64,000 nucleotides of DNA, taken from assembly GCF_021538615.1 (NCBI RefSeq), contig NZ_JAJHIZ010000003.1:3968001-4032000 (forward strand), given 5' to 3'. This DNA comes from Niabella agricola. Lineage in GTDB: Bacteria > Bacteroidota > Bacteroidia > Chitinophagales > Chitinophagaceae. The position numbers and the translations under genes were made by a program. The notes under the pieces are model-generated. The model did no database searches. It was given only the letters and a program-made list of their open reading frames with translations, and was not told where the DNA came from. Shown one piece after another: positions 1 to 8,926 of this stretch (positions are counted from its first letter, which is position 1; every line of letters begins with the position of its first letter).

Positions 1-95
1 GCCGCATCAATTGCTGGGAACGCTGCATCTGCAAAAACACCGTTAAAACATATATAACGCGTCATCATATAAAAAACCGGAGTATGGATTGTATA

Positions 96-512
96 TTATC
101 TGGGAGTGGAAGCGCTTCGCGAGCCTGGTTCCGATGCCGGAGATTGGGTGCGGGCGGTATCAGTGGCAGGAAGTGTTTCTGCCTGTTTGGCCCGTTTTTG
201 CTGCGCATTGATTGAGTCTAGCATCGCCACAAATACATCGGGCTTACGTTGGTAATATTCGAGACTTTTCTCAAACTCTTTTTTGGTAATCTTATGCAAA
301 GAGAAGATTTGTTTCAACACCTGCTGATTTACCACGGCGCGGTTCAGATCCGGGTGGCGGTAATATACATAACCGTTTACAAATTCGCCGCCCTGGGCAA
401 TATCCCATAATACAGCCTGCATTTTATCCTGCGGTAAAACGTCTTTTGGCCGTCCCAATCCGCAGGCGGCAAACATCAAGCACCAGAGCAGTAAGGGTAA
501 TAATTTGTTCAT
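96..512 (-). CDS. DUF4296 domain lipoprotein
   Basis: A 138-residue protein with a lipoprotein signal: a hydrophobic N-terminus ends in a lipobox (FAAC, Cys about residue 17). Residues 25-105 fit the Bacteroidota DUF4296 pattern: K-D-V-L-P-x-D-K-M near the start and the K-E-F-x-x-S-L-x-Y-Y signature near residue 80. The tail is low in complexity (Ala, Thr, Ser, Pro). The start codon overlaps the coaBC stop in an ATGA, so the two are translationally coupled. The function of the family is unknown; it is expected to be a lipid-anchored envelope protein. Confidence 0.8.
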   Translation of the reverse strand: MNKLLPLLLWCLMFAACGLGRPKDVLPQDKMQAVLWDIAQGGEFVNGYVYYRHPDLNRAVVNQQVLKQIFSLHKITKKEFEKSLEYYQRKPDVFVAMLDSINAQQKRAKQAETLPATDTARTQSPASEPGSRSASTPR

Positions 513-1720
513 ATCGTTGTTGTGCCCGTTTTTAGAATCGTATCGATGATATCCTTTGCCACGGCCTGTTTTGACTTGGATGCAAAGCCGGTTTTTTCAC
601 CTGTTTTTGAATAGATGGTTATTTTATTCGTATCTGCGCCAAAGGCGGCGCCGTCGTTTAGCGAATTCAGCACGATATAGTCCGCATTTTTTTTATGCAG
701 CTTTTCAAGCGCATGCACTTCCTCGTTATTCGTTTCGAGGGCAAAGCCCAGGAGTACCTGGCGACTGTTTTTTACAGCGCCCAGAGCGGCCAGGATATCC
801 CGGGTTTTTACCAGGGTGAGCTCCAGGTCATTTTCCTGTTTTTTTATCTTGGTATCACTTACCGTTGCAGGCCGGTAATCCGCAACTGCTGCAGCCATCA
901 GGGCTATATCGGCCGAAGGAAAATGATCCATGCAGGCCCGGTACATTTCTTCTGCAGACACCACTTTAATAAGGGTAATTCCCGAAAGATCCTGCTGCAT
1001 AACAGCAGGGGCCGGGCCCAGTACCAGTACCACATGGGCACCACGCTGCCGGCATTCCTTTGCCAGGGCATAGCCCATTTTTCCTGAAGAGTGATTGCCG
1101 ATAAAGCGCACCGGATCGAGTGCCTCCTGTGTAGGCCCTGCTGTTACCAGCACTTTTTTGCCTTTCAGGTCTTTGCCGGGCATATTTTCAAAAAAAGCTT
1201 CTATTTGCCGGAGGATGGTTTCCGGCTCTTCCATGCGCCCGTCTCCGATCAGTCCACTGGCCAATTCGCCGTAGCCAGGAGTGAGCACAATATGTCCGAA
1301 CGCTTTCAACTGTTCGATGTTTTTCTGAGTTGCAGGGTGATGCCACATATCCTCGTCCATTGCAGGAGATACCATTACCGGGCAGGTGGCCGACAGGTAT
1401 ACGGAAAGCAACAGGTTGTCGCAGTGTCCCTGTGCCATTTTTGCCAGCGTATTGCAACTCAGCGGTGCTATCAGCAAAAGGTCGGCCCATCGCCCCAGCT
1501 CCACATGGTTGGCCCAGGTATTGCCGGATGCTATGTCGATGAGTACCTCGTTTTTTGAAAGGGTAGAAAGCGTAAGCGGAGATACGAAATCGCGGGCGGC
1601 GGGCGTCATCATCACTTTTACAACAGCCTTTTGTTTTACCAGCAGGCGCACCAGGTGAACGATCTTGTATGCAGCAATGCTGCCGCTGACCCCGATGGCT
1701 ATTTTCTTCCCTTCTAACAT
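509..1720 (-). CDS. coaBC: Bifunctional phosphopantothenoylcysteine decarboxylase / phosphopantothenate-cysteine ligase
   Basis: Two steps of coenzyme A synthesis in one 403-residue protein. The N-terminal flavoprotein half (about 1-185) has G-S-I-A-A-Y-K near residue 14, the catalytic histidine in NHVELGRWAD (H72) and PAMDEDMW near 119. The C-terminal ligase half opens with VTAGPTQEALDPVR and carries NHSSGKMG. The decarboxylase lid, which in E. coli CoaBC contains an essential Cys (ACGD), reads SGLIGDGRM with no Cys. From memory this variant is common in Bacteroidota. Cytoplasmic. The downstream DUF4296 gene overlaps its stop by 4 bp. A terminator separates it from the upstream omega gene, so it should have its own promoter. 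Confidence 0.95.
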   Translation of the reverse strand: MLEGKKIAIGVSGSIAAYKIVHLVRLLVKQKAVVKVMMTPAARDFVSPLTLSTLSKNEVLIDIASGNTWANHVELGRWADLLLIAPLSCNTLAKMAQGHCDNLLLSVYLSATCPVMVSPAMDEDMWHHPATQKNIEQLKAFGHIVLTPGYGELASGLIGDGRMEEPETILRQIEAFFENMPGKDLKGKKVLVTAGPTQEALDPVRFIGNHSSGKMGYALAKECRQRGAHVVLVLGPAPAVMQQDLSGITLIKVVSAEEMYRACMDHFPSADIALMAAAVADYRPATVSDTKIKKQENDLELTLVKTRDILAALGAVKNSRQVLLGFALETNNEEVHALEKLHKKNADYIVLNSLNDGAAFGADTNKITIYSKTGEKTGFASKSKQAVAKDIIDTILKTGTTTI

Positions 1721-1824
1721 GTATCAAAAATAAGTCATCGGCTTGGAATACAGATGTAATAAAATGATAAGAGTGATTTTTGCATTCAAAGGTTGAGCAG
1801 GTTGGCAGATGCCGGTACAGCGGG

Positions 1825-1863
1825 CAAAAAAAAGCCACAACCGACTTCTCGTCAGCTGTGGCT
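1825..1863 (-). terminator. Intrinsic terminator after the omega gene
   Basis: Arms AGCCACA (1833-1839) and TGTGGCT (1857-1863) form a hairpin. On the minus strand it is followed by a T run (the A run at 1826-1832). It lies just downstream of the omega gene stop. Confidence 0.7.
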
Positions 1864-1883
1864 GGTATTAAAAACATGCAGGC

Positions 1884-2225
1884 CTAGCTGAACAATTCGT
1901 CTTCAGCCTTGCGGTAATAAATTTTATCATCAAGAAACTCCTGTGTAGCCAGCAGGGCAGGGTTCGGCATTCTTTCATATGCCTTTGAGATCTCGATCTG
2001 CTCTTTATTTTCATGAATCTCTTCCAGCGTATCAGTATGGCTGGCAAATTCATCCAGTTTGTTGTGCAGTTCTTCCTTTATAGAAATATTGATCTGGTTG
2101 GCTCTTTTGCTAACAATGGCAATAGATTCATAAATATTGCCGGTTTTATTTTTTATCTCCTGCAGGCTTTTGGTTTCTACGCTACTGGGAGTACCAACAC
2201 TAAGATGCCTTCTTAATTTGCTCAT
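1884..2225 (-). CDS. rpoZ: RNA polymerase omega subunit (Bacteroidota type)
   Basis: A 113-residue protein starting MSKLRRHLSVG. It matches the Bacteroidota omega/Rpb6-like family by length, the N-terminal arginine-rich start, the ETKSLQEIKNKTGNIYESIAIVSKRANQI segment (read in two parts around residues 18-46, equivalent to the Rpb6/omega fold) and its position after bamD. Omega helps assemble and stabilise the beta-prime subunit. ATG at 2225 is preferred over upstream in-frame starts because it begins the conserved sequence. It overlaps the end of bamD by 26 bp, which implies coupling. The product name rests on remembered family features. Confidence 0.8.
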   Translation of the reverse strand: MSKLRRHLSVGTPSSVETKSLQEIKNKTGNIYESIAIVSKRANQINISIKEELHNKLDEFASHTDTLEEIHENKEQIEISKAYERMPNPALLATQEFLDDKIYYRKAEDELFS

Positions 2226-3018
2226 TATTACTAAATTTTTGAATTTGAGATTGTGACATCGCCATATATTTTTCAATATCGGCTTTATATTTACTTTCCG
2301 GAAAACGATCGATAAACTCCTTGCATTCACCCATCACTTCTCTGAAACGTTCAGGTTTCTTATCAATGATGCTGTTTTCGGCAAAAAGATAATAGGATTT
2401 TACCGACATCATCTTATACTCATCCGCAAGCTGGGACTCTGGAAAATTCTCCAGCAGAGCGGCAAAGCTTACACCCGCGGCCCGGTAAAAGCCCATATCA
2501 TAGTATAGCTTTGCGCTTTTATAGTCCTTGATCTCGAGCTTGCTTCTCAGCTCATCCAGAATCCGGTTGGCCTCGGGCAGCCGTACAGAACTGGGATGGG
2601 TATTGATAAAGGTCTGCATGGCGCCAATGGCCTTAAAGGTATTACTTTGATCCAGCTCGGGTTTGGGCGATTGCTTATAAAAGTTATAAGCCCGCATATA
2701 TTCCATTTCCTCAAATTTGGGGCTGTTGGGAAAACTTTCCATGAATGTTTTAAAGTAGTTTTCAGCCATGGCATAATCCCGCTGGTAATAAGCTGTATAT
2801 GCGTATTTATAGTAAATATCCTGGAATTGAGGCGTTGTTTTATAATAAGGCAGAATGTCCTCATAGATCAATTGCGCCTTATTATACTTCTTTTTGGCGT
2901 AAAACGCATCTGCCATTTTCAATTTATAGGCAGCATCCTTGCTTTTTAAAATCTTATTCATGCCCGGCCCGCAGGACGACATTAAAAACAAGGCGGAAAT
3001 GATGACGAAAAACCTCAT
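2200..3018 (-). CDS. bamD: Outer membrane assembly lipoprotein BamD
   Basis: BamD is the lipoprotein partner of BamA in outer membrane protein insertion. The 272-residue product has a lipoprotein signal (MRFFVIISALFLMSSC, Cys 16) and a series of TPR-like helical repeats: K-Y-N-K-A-Q-L-I-Y-E-D-I, D-Y-A-M-A-E-N-Y-F near residues 60-110, and S-F-P-N-S-P and R-F-P-E-S-K turns. The start at 3018 puts the lipobox at the usual distance; an ORF extension of 13 residues upstream adds nothing to the signal. It forms an operon with the omega gene, which begins inside its 3' end. Confidence 0.88.
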   Translation of the reverse strand: MRFFVIISALFLMSSCGPGMNKILKSKDAAYKLKMADAFYAKKKYNKAQLIYEDILPYYKTTPQFQDIYYKYAYTAYYQRDYAMAENYFKTFMESFPNSPKFEEMEYMRAYNFYKQSPKPELDQSNTFKAIGAMQTFINTHPSSVRLPEANRILDELRSKLEIKDYKSAKLYYDMGFYRAAGVSFAALLENFPESQLADEYKMMSVKSYYLFAENSIIDKKPERFREVMGECKEFIDRFPESKYKADIEKYMAMSQSQIQKFSNNEQIKKAS

Positions 3019-3118
3019 AAAGTTTGCAAAGTTAACTATAACCATGCAAATATTCATAAAAACCTTAGCTACCCAAAAAATGAGTCGTTAAGTTTTTGAT
3101 AAAGAGAAGTTTGTTGGC

Positions 3119-3922
3119 TTATTTGCCATTAGACCCGGCTAAAAACTGATCCAGGGCTGTGATCATGCTGGGTGTTTTGGGTAAAGGAGCCACAATTTGC
3201 GGTTTTAAACCCGCCTTGATGGCTGCTTCCCGGGTGTTGTCGCCAAAAGTACCAATCACGGTATTGTTTTGCCGGAAGTCTGGAAAATTGTCAAACCAAC
3301 TCTTCACACCACTGGGAGTAAAGAAACAGAGTACATCAAATTTCTTGTTCCCCAGCGATTTTTTTACATCATTGCTCTTGGTGCGGTACATAAAAGCCAG
3401 GTCAAAAGAACAATCGTGCTGCTTAAGCCAGCTGATAATTTCATTATCCTGCTGATTTTCAGAGCATACATACAAAAAGTTGAGATTTTCTTTATGTTTA
3501 TTGATCACATCCAGCAGGCTTTTGTTACTGCCGTCCGTGCCATAAAATACCTTTCTTTTACGGTAGAGGATGAATTTTTGCAGGTAGAGCGCTACCGCCT
3601 CTGTAATACAGAAATATTTAGTGTCCTGCGATACATTGATCTTCATTTCCTCACAGGTTCTGAAAAAGTGATCAATGGCATTGCGGCTGGTAAAGATAAC
3701 TCCCGAATAGGTAGGGATGCTGATCTTTTGACGTCTGAAATCTTTCCCTGAAATGGGCTCCAGCATGATCAGTGTCTCAAAATCCAGGGTAACACCATGT
3801 TTTTTTTCAAGGTCGAAATAGGGGGATTTTTCGCTCTTTGGTCTTGGCTGGCTGATGAGTATATGCTGCACTTTTCCAGCTTCAGGCTTCGCCATGGGTT
3901 TTGTTGCTACGTTACTTGACAT
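3119..3922 (-). CDS. hemD: Uroporphyrinogen-III synthase
   Basis: A 267-residue HemD-family protein that would close hydroxymethylbilane to uroporphyrinogen III in haem synthesis. Two Rossmann-like lobes are suggested by VQHILISQPRP near residue 20, the Y-S-G-V-I-F-T-S-R-N-A-I motif near 90, FLYVCSENQQD near 150 and VLCFFTPSGVKSWF near 200. The last is the usual HemD F-x-S-P/T-x-x-x-V signature. The N-terminal 15 residues are low in complexity. Bacteroidota versions are divergent, which fits this one. It is followed after about 100 bp by bamD on the same strand. Confidence 0.88.
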   Translation of the reverse strand: MSSNVATKPMAKPEAGKVQHILISQPRPKSEKSPYFDLEKKHGVTLDFETLIMLEPISGKDFRRQKISIPTYSGVIFTSRNAIDHFFRTCEEMKINVSQDTKYFCITEAVALYLQKFILYRKRKVFYGTDGSNKSLLDVINKHKENLNFLYVCSENQQDNEIISWLKQHDCSFDLAFMYRTKSNDVKKSLGNKKFDVLCFFTPSGVKSWFDNFPDFRQNNTVIGTFGDNTREAAIKAGLKPQIVAPLPKTPSMITALDQFLAGSNGK

Positions 3923-3932
3923 TAAAATTCAC

Positions 3933-5300
3933 CTAAATTGGGTGCAAAGGTACGCTATTCCCCGTTAAAAAATGTAAAATAAACTTATAGATTACAAAGG
4001 CCGGTAACAGCTCAAACGCAATAATATAGATGAAGAAATGAAAGAGACTGACCTTATTGCTTTTCTGTACCAATTGCAGTGCGACTGTAAAACGGTAGAG
4101 GAAAAGTGCACCAATGATCAGCCAGCTAAGCGTCCAGATAATGGTTTTGATTCCTGTACCTCCCAGGGATGTGATAACGATTACAGGAAGCAGGAACAAT
4201 ACCAGGATCTTGCTCACCAGGAATATGAGGAAGATGTAGGCGTCAGTAAGATGCTGCAACTTAAATAGCCAGCCAAATAGTTTCAGCAGGAAAAATTTAG
4301 CAAGATATGCGACCGATACAACAACCACCGCAAAGGCAAACAACTGCCAAAAAGGATAGGGTATTTTACCTGCAGTAAGTTGGGTTGCCATCAGTGCCAG
4401 GTAGTATCCCGCAACGAATACAAACAAAATGTTAAAAAGAAAAGAAGGGAGCGTGTTCTGACTAAGTTGTTGTTGCAGCTGGCGCTGTTTTAGTGTACGC
4501 CGGAAAAATAAGGTGGTCAGATCGTCAAAATATTTGGAAAATGCGGTCTTAAACCCGGCAAATAGCAGCATAATCCCGGCCAGGGTGTAAAAATAAATTT
4601 CTTCTCCCGGTTGTTTAACCCGTTTGCTGTAAGGACTGATTACCGGTGCTTTGGAGTAGGCGTAATACGGGTGCCCGTCAAGGATTTGGCGGGTAAGACG
4701 AAACATCCGGTCCTTGGCGGCAAATTGCGCTTCTTTTTTAAGACTATCTGCAAGGGCTGCTTTCTGCCGGGTTGAATCGATAGCTGCCGGAGGCGGAAGA
4801 GGTAAGGCGGTAGCCGTCTTCGCGGTATCTTTTTTTGCCGGCACAGCAACCGCTACCTTTCGTACAGAATCGCGCTGCACACCCGTTTGAAGGCGGTGTA
4901 CTGTTTTTTTTGCCGTTGCGGTATCTTTTTTGACAACCGTTTGAACCGGCGCTTTTGCCGTAGTATTTTTTTTGCTGCTGGTATCTTTTCGAACGGTGGT
5001 TTTACGGTTCGCGGAAAGCGGGGCAGGTTGCGTTATTTTGGTTTGATTAACGGAATTTTTTTGCGTCGGACGGCCTGTTGCTGTTTTTTTTCCTGTAACT
5101 ACGGGCTGTGCCGCCGGCTGTACAGGTTTTGTAACGGCTGGTTTTTTAGGCGTCGTCCGGCTGGTAGTTGTTTTGCGGGCGCCCGGCTTCGCCGCGGGCT
5201 TTGTTGCCTGTGGCGGTTCTTTTATACTGTCTTTTTTTTGAGCTGCCAGATGGCTCAAACAAAAAACAGTCAGAAAAAATATGATGAATATGCGGATCAA
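3933..5300 (-). CDS. DUF4271 membrane protein with a Lys/Pro/Ala/Thr-rich N-terminal region
   Basis: About 455 residues. A signal peptide or first membrane segment (IRIFIIFFLTVFCLSHLAAQ) is followed by about 185 residues dominated by Lys, Thr, Pro, Ala and Val with repeated K-K-D-T and T-A-K-K-T units. The rest has several transmembrane helices (AGIMLLFAGF; LFNILFVFVAGYYLALM; LFAFAVVVVSVAYLA; ILVLFLLPVIVI; TLSWLIIGALFLY; FFIYIIAFELLPAFV), the arrangement of the DUF4271 family. No in-frame ATG precedes the signal sequence, so a TTG start is inferred; 5300 gives the best signal peptide, 5333 is the alternative. It lies 10 bp upstream of hemD and is probably co-transcribed. Function unknown. Confidence 0.72.
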   Translation of the reverse strand: MIRIFIIFFLTVFCLSHLAAQKKDSIKEPPQATKPAAKPGARKTTTSRTTPKKPAVTKPVQPAAQPVVTGKKTATGRPTQKNSVNQTKITQPAPLSANRKTTVRKDTSSKKNTTAKAPVQTVVKKDTATAKKTVHRLQTGVQRDSVRKVAVAVPAKKDTAKTATALPLPPPAAIDSTRQKAALADSLKKEAQFAAKDRMFRLTRQILDGHPYYAYSKAPVISPYSKRVKQPGEEIYFYTLAGIMLLFAGFKTAFSKYFDDLTTLFFRRTLKQRQLQQQLSQNTLPSFLFNILFVFVAGYYLALMATQLTAGKIPYPFWQLFAFAVVVVSVAYLAKFFLLKLFGWLFKLQHLTDAYIFLIFLVSKILVLFLLPVIVITSLGGTGIKTIIWTLSWLIIGALFLYRFTVALQLVQKSNKVSLFHFFIYIIAFELLPAFVIYKFILHFLTGNSVPLHPI

Positions 5301-5539
5301 AATAAAGGCTTCTTTGAAACGCAAAAATAACAAGCTGCCCTCAATATTATGGAAAAAGATGAATGTCGGCGTTGGTGCTGTAATGCGGTGCCGTTCGGTC
5401 TTTTAAAGCGACGCGTAAGCCAAAAGCATATGGATTTGCTCAATTAACGGAATTTTAATATTTTTCTGGTTCAATGCCGGTCTGCCCGGTCGGTTTTATA
5501 TCGGTTTCCAGTGATGGGCAGGCGTATTAAAGATCGTTT

Positions 5540-6235
5540 ATGAAATACTGGTTATTATTAGCGGGAATTTTTATCGGAAGCCATTCTAATGCATCGGCTA
5601 TCAGCCCTGGCGATTCAGCCTTTAATTATGGAAGCAGCCGCTTTGAAAAAGGAGGGTTTGTATTGTATTTTACATCGAATGAAACCAATTTTAATGAAGC
5701 TGTTAAAAAAAAGATGGTAGACGCTTTTTTTACGGTGTATCCGATATTGGTGAAGGATTTTAACAGCGGTGCGGCAAAGGAAGTCTATTTTAAGGTAGAT
5801 ACCGCCTATCATGGTGTGGCTGCCACCGGTGGTGGAAAAGTGGTCTATGACCCCGTTTGGTTTGCGAAACATCCCGGCGATGTTGATGTGGTGACCCACG
5901 AAGTCATGCATATTGTGCAGGATTACGGCAATAGTGTTGGCCCCTGGTGGATCACCGAAGGGATTGCTGATTATGTACGGTTCAAATATGGTGTTGATAA
6001 TAATGGTGCCGGCTGGAAGCTTCCAGCGTATTCGGAGCGTCAGAAATATTCGGATGGATACAGGGTAACGGCGCGGTTCCTGGCCTGGATCGACGCCCGG
6101 GTAAAAAGCGGTACTGTAAAAGCACTGGACAAGGCCCTACGCAATCACACGTATACGGCAGACAGCTGGAAAGAGATAACCGGTAACACCCTGGATGATT
6201 TATGGAAGGCGTATTCAAAAGATCCTGTTTTGTAA
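5540..6235 (+). CDS. Secreted basic-secretory-protein-type zinc peptidase
   Basis: A 231-residue protein with an N-terminal signal peptide (residues 1-20, MKYWLLLAGIFIGSHSNASA). The core matches the basic secretory protein family: H-E-V-M-H near residue 121, the zinc-binding HExxH-type motif, followed by PWWITEGIADYVRFKYG near 145, the usual W-x-x-E-G-x-A-D-Y signature. Expected to be a secreted metallopeptidase; substrate unknown. It stands alone between the DUF4271 gene and a convergent GNAT gene. The family is best known from plants and occurs in Bacteroidota. Confidence 0.85.
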   Translation: MKYWLLLAGIFIGSHSNASAISPGDSAFNYGSSRFEKGGFVLYFTSNETNFNEAVKKKMVDAFFTVYPILVKDFNSGAAKEVYFKVDTAYHGVAATGGGKVVYDPVWFAKHPGDVDVVTHEVMHIVQDYGNSVGPWWITEGIADYVRFKYGVDNNGAGWKLPAYSERQKYSDGYRVTARFLAWIDARVKSGTVKALDKALRNHTYTADSWKEITGNTLDDLWKAYSKDPVL

Positions 6236-6298
6236 GCCGCTGAAATAATCGTCCGGGACATCCGTTGCCGGCTACAGACTTGCTGCAGCAAATACTTT

Positions 6299-6838
6299 TT
6301 ACTGCTTGTGGATCCTGTAAACAAAATTAAGCCGGTCTGGTTCTCCGTGATAAGCCACCCATTCTTCTTTTAATTTAACTGCTCCCAGCTTTTCGATGGC
6401 GGTTTGTGAGCGGTAGTTTTCGGCGCCTATGTGGAAATAAACGGTGTTTACAAACCGGAAAATATAGTGGAGCATGAGTTGCTTTGCGTGTGTATTAAGA
6501 CCGGTGCCCCAGAACCTGGTTGCGTAAAAGGTATAACCGATGAAGATGCTGTGCTCCTGCGGATCATAATTGTAGAAGCGTGTGCTTCCTGCCAGTTCCC
6601 CCGAGGGCATGGCCAGGCAAAGAAAAGCACCTCCGCTTTGTAAAGCGCCCTCAAAGAAGGTGCTGAACACCTCCCGCTGATACCGGTTCTTATTGGGATG
6701 CATCTGCCAGATGGCGGGATCGGATGCCACAACAAATAACTTTTCGAAATCTTCCGCTTTTAGCGGAACAAGGCGTATGCGCTCATCTTCCAGCTCAGGC
6801 TGCAGGGAAAACGGGGCAATTGAAGACAGAGCGTTCAT
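6299..6838 (-). CDS. GNAT N-acetyltransferase, RimJ/RimL-like
   Basis: A 179-residue GNAT-fold protein. It contains RIRLVPLKAEDFEKLF near the N-terminus, the IFIGYTFYATRFWGTGLNTHAKQ segment (split around residues 110-132) that forms the acetyl-CoA loop, and FHIGAENYRSQTAIEKLG near 150, typical of RimJ/RimL-type protein acetyltransferases. The pyrophosphate loop has G-T-G-L-N in place of the usual R-G-x-G-x-A/G, a weakened but recognisable version. Substrate not predictable. It converges on the upstream peptidase gene with a 63 bp gap. Confidence 0.82.
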   Translation of the reverse strand: MNALSSIAPFSLQPELEDERIRLVPLKAEDFEKLFVVASDPAIWQMHPNKNRYQREVFSTFFEGALQSGGAFLCLAMPSGELAGSTRFYNYDPQEHSIFIGYTFYATRFWGTGLNTHAKQLMLHYIFRFVNTVYFHIGAENYRSQTAIEKLGAVKLKEEWVAYHGEPDRLNFVYRIHKQ

Positions 6839-6960
6839 GATGCGGATGTTTTAAAGGTGAAGATAAATAAAATGACCTGACTTTGGTATTTCAGAGATGC
6901 GCTTATGCGCAACCCTTTTTGAATGGATCGTCCGGTAATGGTGCATGATCGGGTTAAAGA

Positions 6961-6990
6961 CAAAGGCCGTTCTGAAACGAACGGCCTTTG
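6961..6990. terminator. Strong hairpin downstream of the SusD gene
   Basis: A perfect inverted repeat: arms CAAAGGCCGTTC and GAACGGCCTTTG (12 bp each) around a 6-nt loop. It lies between the end of susD (7048) and the start of the GNAT gene. It probably ends the SusC/SusD transcript on the minus strand, although the following T run is short. Confidence 0.6.
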
Positions 6991-7047
6991 ATACCCAAAG
7001 TAAATGTGCCTGTAATTAATGCTCCATTATTGTATAGATGAGAACAT

Positions 7048-8916
7048 TTATTCGACCGGTAATGGTTTTACATTCCTTTCCGCACCGGGATAGCCGATAT
7101 TTTGGTTAATGATCCCCTTTAAGTTGGTATTAATAACATTGGCGGGTACGGGCCACAATATATGGTGTACGCTTACTTTGTACTCTGCCCATTTGTGCTT
7201 TACCCCCTTGTTATAGAAATTACTCCTGGATACCACGCGGTCGTACCAGAAATTAATGCCCATTTGCTTTACATTGGAATTAACACCGCCGGGACCGCTG
7301 ATATTCTCCAGTTTGTAAACATGTCCGCCAAATATTTCGCAGGGCTTTCCGGTTTTTGCATACGTGTAGGCGATCCGCACCAGCTCGATATGCCGGTTCT
7401 CTTCATAATAAAGTTCGCGGGCTCGTTCGTCCAGGATCTCACCGATATTGATATCGGCGGCTGTTAAAGGGGTAGCGCCAGCCCGGGTACGCACTGCATT
7501 CATTGCTGTGGCAGCGGACCCCGGATCATTTTTCCAGTAATAACATTCTGCCAGCATCAAATACACTTCTGCGGAGCGGTAAATATACCAGGGGGTTTCG
7601 CCACCGGCCCAGGTCGTTTGGAGTGGGTCGGGAACAAATACCTTGTAATGCGGCCAGGGGAACCACAGACGGATCGTATCTTCAACGCTCATGGCAGCAG
7701 GTTTTACGAAATTCTTACCGTACCAGGGATTATTACTGCTTTTAAGCTTGGGCTCGTTGTATCGGAGGTCTTCCATCCGCTTCCAGCTGTTGTGATTATA
7801 AATGCCTCTTGTATCATTGGCTTCTTTGTCGGCGCGCCATATTTCATTGGTATAGTACCAGGTGGGGCGCAAACGCCCAATTCCCCTTCCGTACAGCTCG
7901 TTCAGGTCAAGGCTGTCCGGCGTATCTGCAGGAGAAGGGGAGATGGTTCCTGTTTTTCCATCGGGTGTTTTTATATTGCCGCTGTTCCAGTATGGAACGG
8001 CATTGCGCATTGTTTGAATACGGTCTGAACCGTCTACTTCGGGATAAGAAACCACATACATCAGACCTTCTGTATTGGTCATGTCCAGTTTGGCTTCTAC
8101 GCTGTGAAGATCCGTCATCAGGTTGCCATTTTCGTTTTTTTTATTGGAGGTAAACCGCTCTTTCATCAACGGGTGGGCGGCTACAATTTCCTTACCCACT
8201 TCTATGGCACGGTCAAAATCCGTAAGTGCCATGCATACTTTCATCAGGAGCACACCACAGGCCGATTTTGAAGTGCGCCCGCGGTCTACATTGTCCGGAA
8301 CCCATTGATAAGCAAATTCCAGATCCTTTTTTATGCGTTCCAGTATGCTCCATCTGTCGGATGAATAAAAGTCATATTTGGGCTCAATGATTTCGTGATC
8401 GATAAAGGGAACATCGCCAAACTGGTGCACCAGCTTAAAATAGCGGTAGGCGCGTTGAAAATATGCGGCGCCCAGGATGGCATTTTTTTCGTTGTCATCC
8501 TTAAACGTAGCTTTATCGATCCAGGATACAACCGTGTTGGCATATTTAACACCTTTATACCCTTCATACCAGTACCATCCAACTTTTGTTGTGTTCGTGT
8601 TGTTTAAGTCGGCGTCGGGCATTAATGCAATATCCATGTCCATCTGCGGTCCGGCCTTATCGGTAGTGCCCTCTACAGCTACCTCAGATTGGATGATCTC
8701 CGTAAGGATGGGCGCTGCATCTCCAAAATATTCATGCCGCATATTCCGTTCACATGCCGTTAATGTGGAGTACAAACCCCTTGCGTCAGAGAGGGCCACA
8801 CCCGGCTCATAAAAAGAGAGGGGTTTCGGCTTCAACCAGTCTTTTTTACAGGCCATCAGCGAAATTGCCATTAGCGAAATGGGCAATATGCCTTTATATA
8901 TGATGATTCGATTCAT
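7048..8916 (-). CDS. SusD/RagB-family outer membrane nutrient-binding lipoprotein
   Basis: A 622-residue surface lipoprotein. The signal ends in a lipobox (LMAC, Cys about 23). The layout is SusD-like: an N-terminal helix-rich TPR region with AAYFQRAYRYFKLVHQFGDVPF around residue 150, and a C-terminal segment EVYLMLAECYYW and ARELYYEENRHIELVRI near residue 515, both typical of SusD/RagB. It caps the SusC channel and binds the substrate before import. It lies 10 bp downstream of susC. No glycoside hydrolase or peptidase of an obvious utilisation locus adjoins, so the nutrient cannot be named. Confidence 0.92.
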   Translation of the reverse strand: MNRIIIYKGILPISLMAISLMACKKDWLKPKPLSFYEPGVALSDARGLYSTLTACERNMRHEYFGDAAPILTEIIQSEVAVEGTTDKAGPQMDMDIALMPDADLNNTNTTKVGWYWYEGYKGVKYANTVVSWIDKATFKDDNEKNAILGAAYFQRAYRYFKLVHQFGDVPFIDHEIIEPKYDFYSSDRWSILERIKKDLEFAYQWVPDNVDRGRTSKSACGVLLMKVCMALTDFDRAIEVGKEIVAAHPLMKERFTSNKKNENGNLMTDLHSVEAKLDMTNTEGLMYVVSYPEVDGSDRIQTMRNAVPYWNSGNIKTPDGKTGTISPSPADTPDSLDLNELYGRGIGRLRPTWYYTNEIWRADKEANDTRGIYNHNSWKRMEDLRYNEPKLKSSNNPWYGKNFVKPAAMSVEDTIRLWFPWPHYKVFVPDPLQTTWAGGETPWYIYRSAEVYLMLAECYYWKNDPGSAATAMNAVRTRAGATPLTAADINIGEILDERARELYYEENRHIELVRIAYTYAKTGKPCEIFGGHVYKLENISGPGGVNSNVKQMGINFWYDRVVSRSNFYNKGVKHKWAEYKVSVHHILWPVPANVINTNLKGIINQNIGYPGAERNVKPLPVE

Positions 8917-8926
8917 GGTCTAAAAT

